DNA of 64,000 nucleotides, taken from SSF53 sp036170535. Lineage in GTDB: Bacteria > Spirochaetota > Leptospiria > Leptospirales > Leptonemataceae. The stretch is from assembly GCA_036170535.1 (NCBI GenBank), contig JAVHPJ010000116.1:62001-126000 (forward strand), read 5' to 3'. This document shows, piece by piece, positions 52,404-61,101 of this stretch (position 1 is the first letter of the stretch; each line of letters opens with the position of its first letter). The translations under genes were made by a program, and so were the position numbers. The notes beneath the pieces are model-generated. The model was not told the origin of the DNA, ran no database searches, and worked only from the letters and a program-made list of their open reading frames with translations.

Positions 52404-53621
52404 ATGAAAGGCCTGCTTGAATCCGACGCCCGCACATCTTCCGGCGCAGATCGTTTCGACATGTTTCATCCTACGGCGGCGCACCGCGATCTTCGCGACG
52501 CCGTCGCAAAATTCAGCGCCGGCCCGCTGGCCGAGCAGGCGCGCGCCTTCGATGAAGAGGAGCGCTTCAATATCGAACTGTTTCGTCGCGTGGGTTCGGA
52601 GTTCGGTCTGTTCGGACTGACTGTGCCGGAAGAATTCGGCGGCGCCGGCATGGACGCCGTCGCGGAAGTGATCGTCCACGAGGAGATGAGTCGCTTTGAT
52701 CCGGCCTTCACGCTCTCGTATCTCGCACACGAAATTCTCTTTGTTAACAACCTGTTTGTAAATGCCGAGCGCCGGCATCTGGAACAGTACCTGCCGGGCG
52801 TCATCAACGGCTCGAAGATCGGCGGCATGGGCATGACGGAGCCTTCGGTCGGCACCGACGTTCTGGGCCTGACGACTGTCGCCGTGCGCAAGGGCGATCG
52901 CTACGTCCTGAATGGCGCCAAACAGTTTATCACCAACGGCTACGAAGGCGATTACTTCATTGTCTATGCAAAACTGGAAACGCCGGCACGGCGCGAAATC
53001 ACCAGCTTCCTGATCGAATCGTCTTACAAGGGCTTTCAGGTCGGCAAAAAAGAAGAAAAGATGGGCATGCGCGCGTCCAGCACGGCGGTGCTTTACTTCG
53101 AAGATATGGAAGTGCCCGCGGAGAACCTGCTCAGCGCGGAGAATGGCGGACTGACTTCGATGATGCGCAATCTTGAAATCGAACGCGTGACGCTCGCCGC
53201 TCAGTCGTTGGGTATTGCGCAGCGCTGCATCGAGGAAATGGCGCGGTATGCGGCCCGCGACCGCCAGGCCTTTGGCAAGCCGCTCATTGATCTGGGTCAG
53301 ATCCAGCGCCTCGTGGCGGAAAGCTACGCAGATTGGCGGGCTGCGCGCGCGCTCGTCTACGAAACTGCGAACGCCCTGCGGCCGGACGCGCGCAATTCCC
53401 TGGCGGCGGCCTCCGCGAAACTTGTGGCGACCGGCATGGCGGAACGCGTCGCGCGCAATGCGATTCAAGTCCTGGGCGGCTATGGTTACACGCGCGAATA
53501 TCCGGTGGAGCGGCTCCTGCGCGACGCGATTCTCCTGAGCATCGGCGGCGGCACCAACGAAGCCATGCAAAAGAATATCGCCAACGATCTCAAGAAGCAG
53601 TACGGCGCGCACGAGCGTTAA
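52404..53621 (+). CDS. Acyl-CoA dehydrogenase (isovaleryl-CoA type)
   Basis: A 405-residue FAD enzyme with GGMGMTEPSVGTDVLGLTTV (signature 1), YVLNGAKQFITNGYEGDYFI and QVLGGYGYTREYPVERLLRD (signature 2). The usual catalytic Glu near the C-terminus (EGT) is replaced by Gly in SIGGGTNEAMQ. Instead LEIERVTLAAQSLG provides a Glu at the position used in isovaleryl-CoA dehydrogenase. So it probably acts on branched-chain acyl-CoA from leucine or fatty acids, with EtfAB as acceptor. Confidence 0.93.
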   Translation: MKGLLESDARTSSGADRFDMFHPTAAHRDLRDAVAKFSAGPLAEQARAFDEEERFNIELFRRVGSEFGLFGLTVPEEFGGAGMDAVAEVIVHEEMSRFDPAFTLSYLAHEILFVNNLFVNAERRHLEQYLPGVINGSKIGGMGMTEPSVGTDVLGLTTVAVRKGDRYVLNGAKQFITNGYEGDYFIVYAKLETPARREITSFLIESSYKGFQVGKKEEKMGMRASSTAVLYFEDMEVPAENLLSAENGGLTSMMRNLEIERVTLAAQSLGIAQRCIEEMARYAARDRQAFGKPLIDLGQIQRLVAESYADWRAARALVYETANALRPDARNSLAAASAKLVATGMAERVARNAIQVLGGYGYTREYPVERLLRDAILLSIGGGTNEAMQKNIANDLKKQYGAHER

Positions 53622-53623
53622 GT

Positions 53624-56080
53624 TTGTTCCCAAGCAAGTTAAGCCGCCGGCGCAATGCGACCGGCACGATCGCGCTTTGCATAGTCGGCGGCGCCCTGCT
53701 GGCGATTCCCGCTACGTCGTGGCGAATAGCGAGTCGCGCCGAAAGCGCCGCGGCGGCGGAGCGGCGCGCGCCCTTTGCAGCGCCGTCCATCCTGGTGGAA
53801 CCCTTTGGACGGGCCGACGCGGCTGGCGCCGCCGCCCCGGAATTCGACGCGGGGCCCGCCTTCGCCAGCCTGCTACAGGCGCAACTCAGCGCTGCCGGGC
53901 GCATAACTCTGGCGCGGCCGTACGCGCTGCCGGAAACGCAGAATCTTTCGAGCGAGGCGCGCGCGCGGCTGCTCGGGGCGGATTTAGTCGTCGCCGTGCG
54001 CTATCAGACGGAGCAAGAGCGGCTGCGCGGCGAACTGACGATCACCAATGCGCGCAGCGGTCGCAAGTACGTCGCGGACGAAATCGAAGGACTCCGCTCG
54101 GCCCCCGGACAATTCGTCTACGCCATCGCCGCCGCCTTTTTTGAGACAACTGCCGAGGAAAATCTCACGCCGACGCTGCTCACGCCCGACGAACAACGCG
54201 AACTGGATCGACGCTTTCGCCCCACGCGCGAACCCTTCGAGCATTATGCGCGCGGTCTCGCCCGGGAGCGGTATGCGCCCGAAGAAGCGGCGCGCCAGTA
54301 CCGTCGCGCCCTCGCGCTGGAACCCTATTTTCTGGAAGCCCGCGACCGCGCTTTTTTCACGGGATACCGCAGCGCGCGCAATGCCAGGCTCGCCGCACGA
54401 ATGTTGAATCTCGACTACGCCGCCCAGCTTCGCTCCGGGCGAACGGATCTGGTGAACTACGGCGCCATGCTTGCGGAGCTGGCCTTTTCCCGGCAATACG
54501 GCGGCGATGCCGCGGGCGCCGGGACGCTCTTTGCCCGCGCCCTCGCCGCTCTGCGGGCCGCCGGCGCCGGTCAATCGGCGGACGCCGCGCTGTGTCTGAA
54601 CGCGCTGGGCGCGATGCAACTCGATCGCCAGGCCTACGTTCCCGCCTACAATTATCTGGCGGAAGCGCGCCGGCTGTTCGACCTGAACTCGTTTCCCTCA
54701 AGCGCAACTAACGACGACAATCTCGCTGCTCTCGCGGCGACCGCAAGCCTGGCCGGACAGCGCACGGTCGCCCTCGACGCCTTCACGCGCCTGGAAAAAT
54801 CGTACGCGCTCACCGGACAGAACGAATCCGCAGAAGGCGCGCTCCTGCGCTACAATCGGGCCCTGGTGCGACTGCGCGGACCGGCCGGCGACGCAACGCT
54901 CGTGCGCGGCGACCTGGCGGAAGCGCGCCGCATTTTCTTTCGCAACGGGTGGGTGAACTCGGAACTTTATATTGAGACGCTTGTTAATGAAGCGATCGCC
55001 GAGACGCGCGCCGGCGCTCTGGACGAGGCCGAAGCGAAGCTGGAGCGCGCGCGTTTGCAGCTGCGCATGCTGGGTCTGGAGAACGCTTCGATTTATCCGG
55101 CGACGCTCGCCAACCTGGCTCGACTGCGCGCATTGCGCGGCGATCGCTACAACGCAAACCGGCTTGCGCTGCAGGCGCGTCGGGCCCTGCGTCACGACTA
55201 CAAGCGTCGCTGGACGCTAACACGCAGCATCCTGAACATTGATGACATGCGCGCCGCCGGCCTCCGGCTCCTGCAACATGCGCCGGTCCCGAGCGATATT
55301 TTTTTTACGCGCGAAGAGGAGGATCAGGTGCGCGGCTGGACCGGCGCCTTTCGCATTGAACGACATCATCAGGGCATTGTGTCGCGCACTTACGCCGGTC
55401 GCCTGGACGATACGAACGTTTTGCTTTTTGATCTGCTCAACGACCGTCAGCGCAGTTCGCCCGGATTAAATCGCCTGCGCGACATGCTGGTCGGCAGTTC
55501 CGCCTCGCTGGATGGCCGTGGCCTGGTCTTTGTCGACATTGGTCCGGCCATCGCCAATCTCAGCAATCCCGCCGTGACAACGCAGAGCATTGCGCGCGAC
55601 TTCCCCGCCATGCGGGTCATCGCCTTTGACCTGCCCGGGCAAATGGATTTTTATTTTCGGCACGTTTCGCGCGCCAATCAGGACCGCATCCGCGCCTTTT
55701 CAAATCTGCATCTGGTCGCCGGCGACGGTTTTTTGCCGCTCTACGCGCAGCTGCAATCGAACGAGGCCTGGCGGCTTGTCGATCGCGAACCTGCGCGGCC
55801 GCGTCCCGGCCAACCCCTCGTGCTGCGCGCCGCGAATTCGATCGACATCTATGGTCGTTGGGATCAAATTGCGCCCGTGCTGCGCAGCGTCGCCGCAGAT
55901 TACAAAGACTCGCCGATACTGTTTTTCTTTAATCAGAGCCTTCTGGTAAAGCCGCGCGGCGACGTGCGCTTTCGCGTCGTCGGTTTTCTTTCCGTGCGCG
56001 GTTTCCACCACAATGTCAACAGCCTTGACCGGGGCGGCGATCCGCCGTATACTTTGCCGGGAGACTTATTCACGCCATGA
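53624..56080 (+). CDS. TPR-rich protein with methyltransferase-like C-terminus
   Basis: An 818-residue protein. The only plausible start is TTG at 53624, just after the dehydrogenase stop. An N-terminal hydrophobic segment (TGTIALCIVGGALLAIPATSW) is a signal or anchor. About 500 residues of tetratricopeptide-like helices follow (DAALCLNALGAMQLDRQAYV, AEARRLFDLNSFPSSATN, EGALLRYNRALVRLRG, AIYPATLANLARLRALRG-like). The last 200 residues resemble a SAM-methyltransferase fold, with GLVFVDIGPAIANLSNPAV, FPAMRVIAFDLPGQMDF and NLHLVAGDGFLPLYAQ, but the glycine-rich loop is degenerate. The 3' end overlaps the next gene by ATGA. Confidence 0.7.
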   Translation: MFPSKLSRRRNATGTIALCIVGGALLAIPATSWRIASRAESAAAAERRAPFAAPSILVEPFGRADAAGAAAPEFDAGPAFASLLQAQLSAAGRITLARPYALPETQNLSSEARARLLGADLVVAVRYQTEQERLRGELTITNARSGRKYVADEIEGLRSAPGQFVYAIAAAFFETTAEENLTPTLLTPDEQRELDRRFRPTREPFEHYARGLARERYAPEEAARQYRRALALEPYFLEARDRAFFTGYRSARNARLAARMLNLDYAAQLRSGRTDLVNYGAMLAELAFSRQYGGDAAGAGTLFARALAALRAAGAGQSADAALCLNALGAMQLDRQAYVPAYNYLAEARRLFDLNSFPSSATNDDNLAALAATASLAGQRTVALDAFTRLEKSYALTGQNESAEGALLRYNRALVRLRGPAGDATLVRGDLAEARRIFFRNGWVNSELYIETLVNEAIAETRAGALDEAEAKLERARLQLRMLGLENASIYPATLANLARLRALRGDRYNANRLALQARRALRHDYKRRWTLTRSILNIDDMRAAGLRLLQHAPVPSDIFFTREEEDQVRGWTGAFRIERHHQGIVSRTYAGRLDDTNVLLFDLLNDRQRSSPGLNRLRDMLVGSSASLDGRGLVFVDIGPAIANLSNPAVTTQSIARDFPAMRVIAFDLPGQMDFYFRHVSRANQDRIRAFSNLHLVAGDGFLPLYAQLQSNEAWRLVDREPARPRPGQPLVLRAANSIDIYGRWDQIAPVLRSVAADYKDSPILFFFNQSLLVKPRGDVRFRVVGFLSVRGFHHNVNSLDRGGDPPYTLPGDLFTP

Positions 56081-57030
56081 AGCGCCGGCAGGTTGCTCGT
56101 CGCGCAGGCAAACCGGCGTGGCTCGCGCTGGCGCTGGCGGGGGTTCTTTCCAGCGCCGCCTGCGGCTGCGAACGCGCGCTCCCCCTTCCGGGACTGAACA
56201 TGGATCGAACTATGGACGAGATTCTCGACAGCCCTGATTTTGACGGCCGCCTTTTTTTCTCGAGGCGCGAACGAACCCGAACGCCGCCGGGGGCGATCGA
56301 CTACGATATTCCCGTTGCGCCAGGCGTAACGCTCGGAGCGCGCTGGCATATAACCGACCTGCGCAATCCCAGCGTGCTTGCCTTCCACGGAAATGGCGAA
56401 ACCGTGTCCGATTACGACTCAATCGCCCAGGCCTATGCAAATATCGGCCTGAACCTGTTCATGACGGACTATCGCGGCTACGGCTGGAGCGGCGGCGCAC
56501 CGACCCTGCGCGGCTATCGCGACGATCCGCTCCGCGTGGCGGAGTTTTTCTTCGCCGAACTCGCCCGCCGGAGTACGGCGCTCAATGTGCGCGCGCCGAG
56601 ACCGATCTTGTTTGGTCGTTCACTTGGCAGCGGCCCCGCCGTGTCGCTGGCGTCAGCCTATCCTGACTCGTTTTGCGGGCTTGTGCTGGAGAGCGGCTTT
56701 TCAGATTTGCGCCCGGTGCTCGCCCTGTTTCGCATCGACGCCGGATCGCAGACCCTGGAATTGCACCGACAGTTCTCAAACAATGTGAAACTGGAAACGA
56801 CCGCCCTGCCCGCGCTCATTTTGCACGGCGCCCGCGACGATCTGCTGCCGCCGGAAAACGCTCGCGAAAACTTCGCCGCCATTCCGCACGATAAAAAAAG
56901 ACTGCTCTTAATCCCGGATGCAGGGCATAACAATCTGCTCGCGCGCGCGGACTTATATTTTGATGCGATTAATCAATTTGTTGGCGCCCACTGCCGCGGC
57001 GCCGCCGCGGGGCGGGAGCTTCATGAATAA
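56077..57030 (+). CDS. Alpha/beta hydrolase lipoprotein
   Basis: A 317-residue protein coupled to the TPR protein (ATGA overlap). Signal LALALAGVLSSAACGCERAL gives a lipobox AAC. The hydrolase fold shows SVLAFHGNGETVSDYDSIAQ, TDYRGYGWSGGAPTLRG, the nucleophile elbow LFGRSLGSGPA, acid in ILHGARDDLLPPENAREN and His in IPDAGHNNLL. This resembles the BEM46/ABHD13 group. Substrate unknown. It converges with the DISM kinase gene. Confidence 0.88.
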   Translation: MKRRQVARRAGKPAWLALALAGVLSSAACGCERALPLPGLNMDRTMDEILDSPDFDGRLFFSRRERTRTPPGAIDYDIPVAPGVTLGARWHITDLRNPSVLAFHGNGETVSDYDSIAQAYANIGLNLFMTDYRGYGWSGGAPTLRGYRDDPLRVAEFFFAELARRSTALNVRAPRPILFGRSLGSGPAVSLASAYPDSFCGLVLESGFSDLRPVLALFRIDAGSQTLELHRQFSNNVKLETTALPALILHGARDDLLPPENARENFAAIPHDKKRLLLIPDAGHNNLLARADLYFDAINQFVGAHCRGAAAGRELHE

Positions 57031-57036
57031 TCCCGG

Positions 57037-59349
57037 TTAGTAGTCGGGAATCTCCGCCTCAAAACGTGCGCCGCCCTCAGGCCCGGAAGAAACTCGCACC
57101 GCCCCGCCGTGCGCGACGACAATCCGCTCAACGACCGCAAGACCCAGTCCCGCGCCACGACCGCTCGAAGCGAATGGTTCAAAAAAGCGCGCCGCCGCAT
57201 CAGGTGACAGGCCGGGACCGTTATCTTCGAATTGAAAACGCCAGCAGCCCGCCCCTCTTTCGATGACGACCTGAAAGCGTCCCGCGTCGTCTCTTGAATC
57301 CAGCGCAGTGAGCGCCGCGAGCGCGTTACGCGCGAGATTTAACACAACCCGACGAAATCGCTCCACATCGACTCGCAGGCGGCCGTCATTCCGCCGCACT
57401 ACGCTGTAAGCGATAGCCGTGTCGCGAAACACGCCGGCCAGATCGTCCGCAATCGTCGCAGCCAGTTCGCGAGACTCGATCTCCTCCGGGTACACCGGGA
57501 TTTCCTCGCGCGCATAGTCGAGCACGTCTTGCGCGAGATGGATCATGAAGGCGACTTCGCGCTCAATCGTCTGGATGGCGGAGGCGCTCCCATCCGCCGA
57601 CTCGCGAAACGCGCGCACTCCCGCGCCAATTATGTGACAATGGTGATTTATATCGTGCACGATTTCCGCCGCCGCCTGGCCGATGCGCGCGAGCTCTTCG
57701 CGCTCCACGCGTTCGATGTTCTCCAGGACGAGTTGCAACGAGTCCAGTATGCCTTCGACATACTCCGCTTCGGGATACGGCGTGCGCGCTTCGGCCGGGC
57801 GAGCGATCGGACTGAGTTCGAGCGCGCAAAGCAGTCGTTCGTCGGTCCGCACTGCAAAACGCAACGTCTCCCCGGCGAATGCGAAGCGCGCACTGGTGAA
57901 GATTCCGGCGGAAATTTCCCGCGGCAGCGCCTCCAGCGGTCGGCCGGCTTGCAGTTTTTGCACAAATCGGCCGTCCCGGTCCGGCAGGTACGCTGCGGCT
58001 CGGGCCGGATCGGCTTGCAATGCGGCGCAGAGCGCTTGAAGCGCGCGCTCGATTGCGATGGTTCTGTCCCCCGAACGGCCCAGCTCGCGGGTGAGGGTCA
58101 GAAGGCTCTGCATACGTTCCGTCAGAGAATCGCTGCGCGAAAACGCCTCCGCATACTGCGTGGCAAGGTAGTACGACTGCGTCAGCACAAACGCCTGCAG
58201 CCCCAGGGCGAACAGATACTGAAACCGGTCGCTGGTTTGCACCAGCCACGCATCATGTATGCCCCCGGCGATCGCGACGATCCAACCCGCCCAAATCACC
58301 GCGGCGCCGGGCATCTTTTGCAGGACGGCCGCAAAGGATATGCCGAGAAAATAGAGACTCCATAAAATTACGACCGCCCCGTGCACAGGCAGGAGCTTTG
58401 AAAACACGCGCGGCTCAAGCGTGGCTTCGGCCAGCGCGCAGAAACCGAAAATCAAAATCAGCAGATATAGCGCCGGGCGATGATAGTTCCGATGAAAAAC
58501 CGCGCTTAATTGTAAATGCGAAAACATTACGCCGACTGAGACGGTCAAATAGTCAAGCCGCACGAGCAAATCCCAACTGAGATCGGGCCAGAGCGAAGTG
58601 ATGTAGCGCTCGCCCGTTACCAGGGTGCGCAAAGACATGCACAAGCAGAACAACCCCAGAAACAGAAATGCGCGCCCCTGGCGACGCACAAAAAAAACGA
58701 CGCAGTGATACACTGCGATCATCAGCAACGACCCGGCGAGAAATAGCTGCAATGCGATCGCTTCGCGCTGACTTTTCAGAAGCAATTCCGGCGACCCCAA
58801 CGCGAGGCCTTGCCAGACTCCGCCCAGTCGATGATGAAAATTGGAAACCGCAAGCGTCAGTTGCGTCTCGGAATCAAGTTCGACGAGCGCCGTCAGCGGC
58901 CGCCACTCCGGCCGTTCTTCGGCCGCGGACCGGCCGACGACGCCGTTCGCGGCGATCAGTCGACCATTGGCGTAGAGCGCATAGGCCGACTCCATATCTA
59001 TTACACGCAGCGCATACAGACCCGGCCGATCGGTGAAAACAGTAAGCGCGTAGCTTGCGTAACCTTCCGGACTTAACTCCTGATCGCCGACCCTGCGACC
59101 GTTCCAGAATCCGGGCATCGGGAAAAAGATATCTCCAGGCGAAACGCGGCCGTCCTGCGGCAGTGTGCGCCAGGCGAAACGCCATTCTCCGTCCAACGAT
59201 ATCTCGCGGTCCGGATCGAGATTTGCGCCGCGTAAATCCAGCACGCCAGCAACGACGCGCGGCGCGTTGGGCGTATAGACCGGCTTGCGCGCGACGCAGG
59301 CGCACAACAGCAAAGCGAGGGGCAGGAGTGCAAGGCGCGTCCCACGCAT
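57037..59349 (-). CDS. 7TMR-DISM sensor histidine kinase
   Basis: A 770-residue kinase starting at 59349, 11 bases after the UbiB-like stop. It begins with a signal sequence (LALLPLALLLCACVARK) that has a lipobox-like CAC, then a 7TMR-DISM extracellular domain (about 30-190, EISLDGEWRFAWRTLPQDGR), seven hydrophobic helices (about 195-390), a GAF-like domain (about 430-560) and a kinase core. The phosphorylated His is in AEIVHDINHHCHIIG, with VVLNLARNALAAL, FEDNGPGLSPDAA and GAGLGLAVVERIVV. It lacks a receiver domain, so a separate response regulator is needed; none is adjacent. Confidence 0.92.
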   Translation of the reverse strand: MRGTRLALLPLALLLCACVARKPVYTPNAPRVVAGVLDLRGANLDPDREISLDGEWRFAWRTLPQDGRVSPGDIFFPMPGFWNGRRVGDQELSPEGYASYALTVFTDRPGLYALRVIDMESAYALYANGRLIAANGVVGRSAAEERPEWRPLTALVELDSETQLTLAVSNFHHRLGGVWQGLALGSPELLLKSQREAIALQLFLAGSLLMIAVYHCVVFFVRRQGRAFLFLGLFCLCMSLRTLVTGERYITSLWPDLSWDLLVRLDYLTVSVGVMFSHLQLSAVFHRNYHRPALYLLILIFGFCALAEATLEPRVFSKLLPVHGAVVILWSLYFLGISFAAVLQKMPGAAVIWAGWIVAIAGGIHDAWLVQTSDRFQYLFALGLQAFVLTQSYYLATQYAEAFSRSDSLTERMQSLLTLTRELGRSGDRTIAIERALQALCAALQADPARAAAYLPDRDGRFVQKLQAGRPLEALPREISAGIFTSARFAFAGETLRFAVRTDERLLCALELSPIARPAEARTPYPEAEYVEGILDSLQLVLENIERVEREELARIGQAAAEIVHDINHHCHIIGAGVRAFRESADGSASAIQTIEREVAFMIHLAQDVLDYAREEIPVYPEEIESRELAATIADDLAGVFRDTAIAYSVVRRNDGRLRVDVERFRRVVLNLARNALAALTALDSRDDAGRFQVVIERGAGCWRFQFEDNGPGLSPDAAARFFEPFASSGRGAGLGLAVVERIVVAHGGAVRVSSGPEGGARFEAEIPDY

Positions 59350-59360
59350 ACGTGCGCCGC

Positions 59361-60968
59361 CTAACGAACGCGCCTCAGGGCGGAAAGTGCGTAAAACGCC
59401 AGACAAGCGAGCGCGCCGTACAACGCGTAAATGGCCGGTCGATCGCCCTGAAAGATATACAGGACAGTCGTGAGTGCGCCCATGGCGACGGCCATGCCGC
59501 CGAGCGCGAGTTCCGTCGCGATGCGGTGTTGCATGCGCCGATTCATCATTTCGTCGTATCGCGATAGCGCGGGAGCGACGCGCCGACGATCATCCAGCAG
59601 GGCCGCCGCATTTGCGACGCGCGCCTTTACGAACTGCAACACTCCCCCGCGGCGTCGCCCGATATATCGATCGACGTGCGGTTTCGCTACGAGAAAGACA
59701 TTCACTCGATCGTCCAGGCGCATGGCCTGAGAAATCAGCATGGTTATAGTGCGCCCCAGGTAAATATAGCGACGCGGCAGCTTGATCTGGGCGATCACTT
59801 CTCGTAAACGCAGCCCGACGGTTTGCAAATCGCGGATCTTTATGACGCGGCCAAATCGAACCGGATTAATTCGATAGTAGTCTTCCACCTTGAAAGAACC
59901 ATAGCGCGCGTGTATCAATTCGAACAAGTTCGTGTAGACTTCCCGGTCCGCTTCCGGCGAAAGCATTTCGGATTCCAGCGCCAGATCGACCATTCCCGGT
60001 ATATCGCGGGCGCGCGCCAGTTGCAGAAAACGACGCAGCAGCGTGAGCGTTCGCTCGGTAACGTCTTGAGTCGCGCCAAAGTCCACAAAGGCCAGTCGAA
60101 TCGGGTGCAGGCTATTCGAAGGTATTACAAAAATATTCCCCGGATGCGGATCGGCATGATAAAAGCGATGCGACAAAACCATGCGCGCATAAGATTCAAG
60201 CAAGAGTTCCGCGACTGTCCGCCGATTGATTCCCAGTCGATCGAGGCGATCCAGATCATTGATCGAGACGCCTTCGATGTACTCGGTCGTTAGCACGGTT
60301 GAACGCGATAGTTCGTCGATAACCGCCGGGACTATGATGCGCGGCTCGTCTTTCCATTGGTCGCGCGCGCGGCGCATGCTTTCCGCTTCGTTTTCGTAGT
60401 CGATCTCAAGCTGCACCATATTTGCGAATTCGGACAGGTGCCCGCGAAAATCGAGATGGCTGTAAAACCAGAGAATCAGACGCACCACGTAGCGCAGCGC
60501 GCGCAAATCCTGGCGGATCAGCGTCTCCATGTTCGGATGTAAAAGCTTGATGGCGACTTTGCGCCCGTCTTTCGTTCGGCCTACATGCACCTGACCGAGC
60601 GAAGCCGCCGCCAGCGGCTTGCGATCAAATTCAAGCAGCATCGCCTCCGGTTCGCGTCCGAATTCGCTCTGGAAGCGATAGCGAATCTCTTCGTACGGCC
60701 GGGCCTCGGCGCGATCCGGCACCCCCGCGAAAATCTCGGTGAACTCCGTGTCAAAAAGATTACTGACTGTCGAAAGGTACTGCGCGGCCTTTAAGAAAAT
60801 CCCGCCCTTCGCGAGGCAGTAGTCCGCAATACGGGCCGCGCCGCGGCGCGTCGCCTGGTAGCGCAGTCGGGACCGCACGTCCGCCGGCAGGAAACGCGTC
60901 GAATTGTAGACGACCGCCGAAACGAGCAGCAGGCGCAGCGTAAATATCAACGTGGCAAGCGTGCGCAC
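59361..60968 (-). CDS. ABC1/UbiB family kinase-like protein
   Basis: A 535-residue protein-kinase-like ABC1 protein. The A-rich loop is PLAAASLGQVHVGRTKDG, with KVAIKLLHPN, YHADPHPGNIFVI and VDFGATQD. The family KxGQ motif appears as KAAQ in GGIFLKAAQYLSTV. The C-terminus has two membrane helices (GGMAVAMGALTTVLYIFQ and AIYALYGALACLAFYALSAL). Relatives support quinone biosynthesis or lipid handling at the membrane. Its start is 133 bases from the divergent diguanylate cyclase gene. Confidence 0.9.
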   Translation of the reverse strand: MRTLATLIFTLRLLLVSAVVYNSTRFLPADVRSRLRYQATRRGAARIADYCLAKGGIFLKAAQYLSTVSNLFDTEFTEIFAGVPDRAEARPYEEIRYRFQSEFGREPEAMLLEFDRKPLAAASLGQVHVGRTKDGRKVAIKLLHPNMETLIRQDLRALRYVVRLILWFYSHLDFRGHLSEFANMVQLEIDYENEAESMRRARDQWKDEPRIIVPAVIDELSRSTVLTTEYIEGVSINDLDRLDRLGINRRTVAELLLESYARMVLSHRFYHADPHPGNIFVIPSNSLHPIRLAFVDFGATQDVTERTLTLLRRFLQLARARDIPGMVDLALESEMLSPEADREVYTNLFELIHARYGSFKVEDYYRINPVRFGRVIKIRDLQTVGLRLREVIAQIKLPRRYIYLGRTITMLISQAMRLDDRVNVFLVAKPHVDRYIGRRRGGVLQFVKARVANAAALLDDRRRVAPALSRYDEMMNRRMQHRIATELALGGMAVAMGALTTVLYIFQGDRPAIYALYGALACLAFYALSALRRVR

Positions 60969-61101
60969 TGCGGGGAGCTTTAATCTACGCGCGCGAGCGT
61001 CAAATATTTCTTTGCATGCCGGACGCCGGGCGTTTTTCTCGATTCAGAAACAACATCATGCCCTGCGGCGACTCTGCGTCGGCGCCTGGACGGCCCTCCG
61101 T

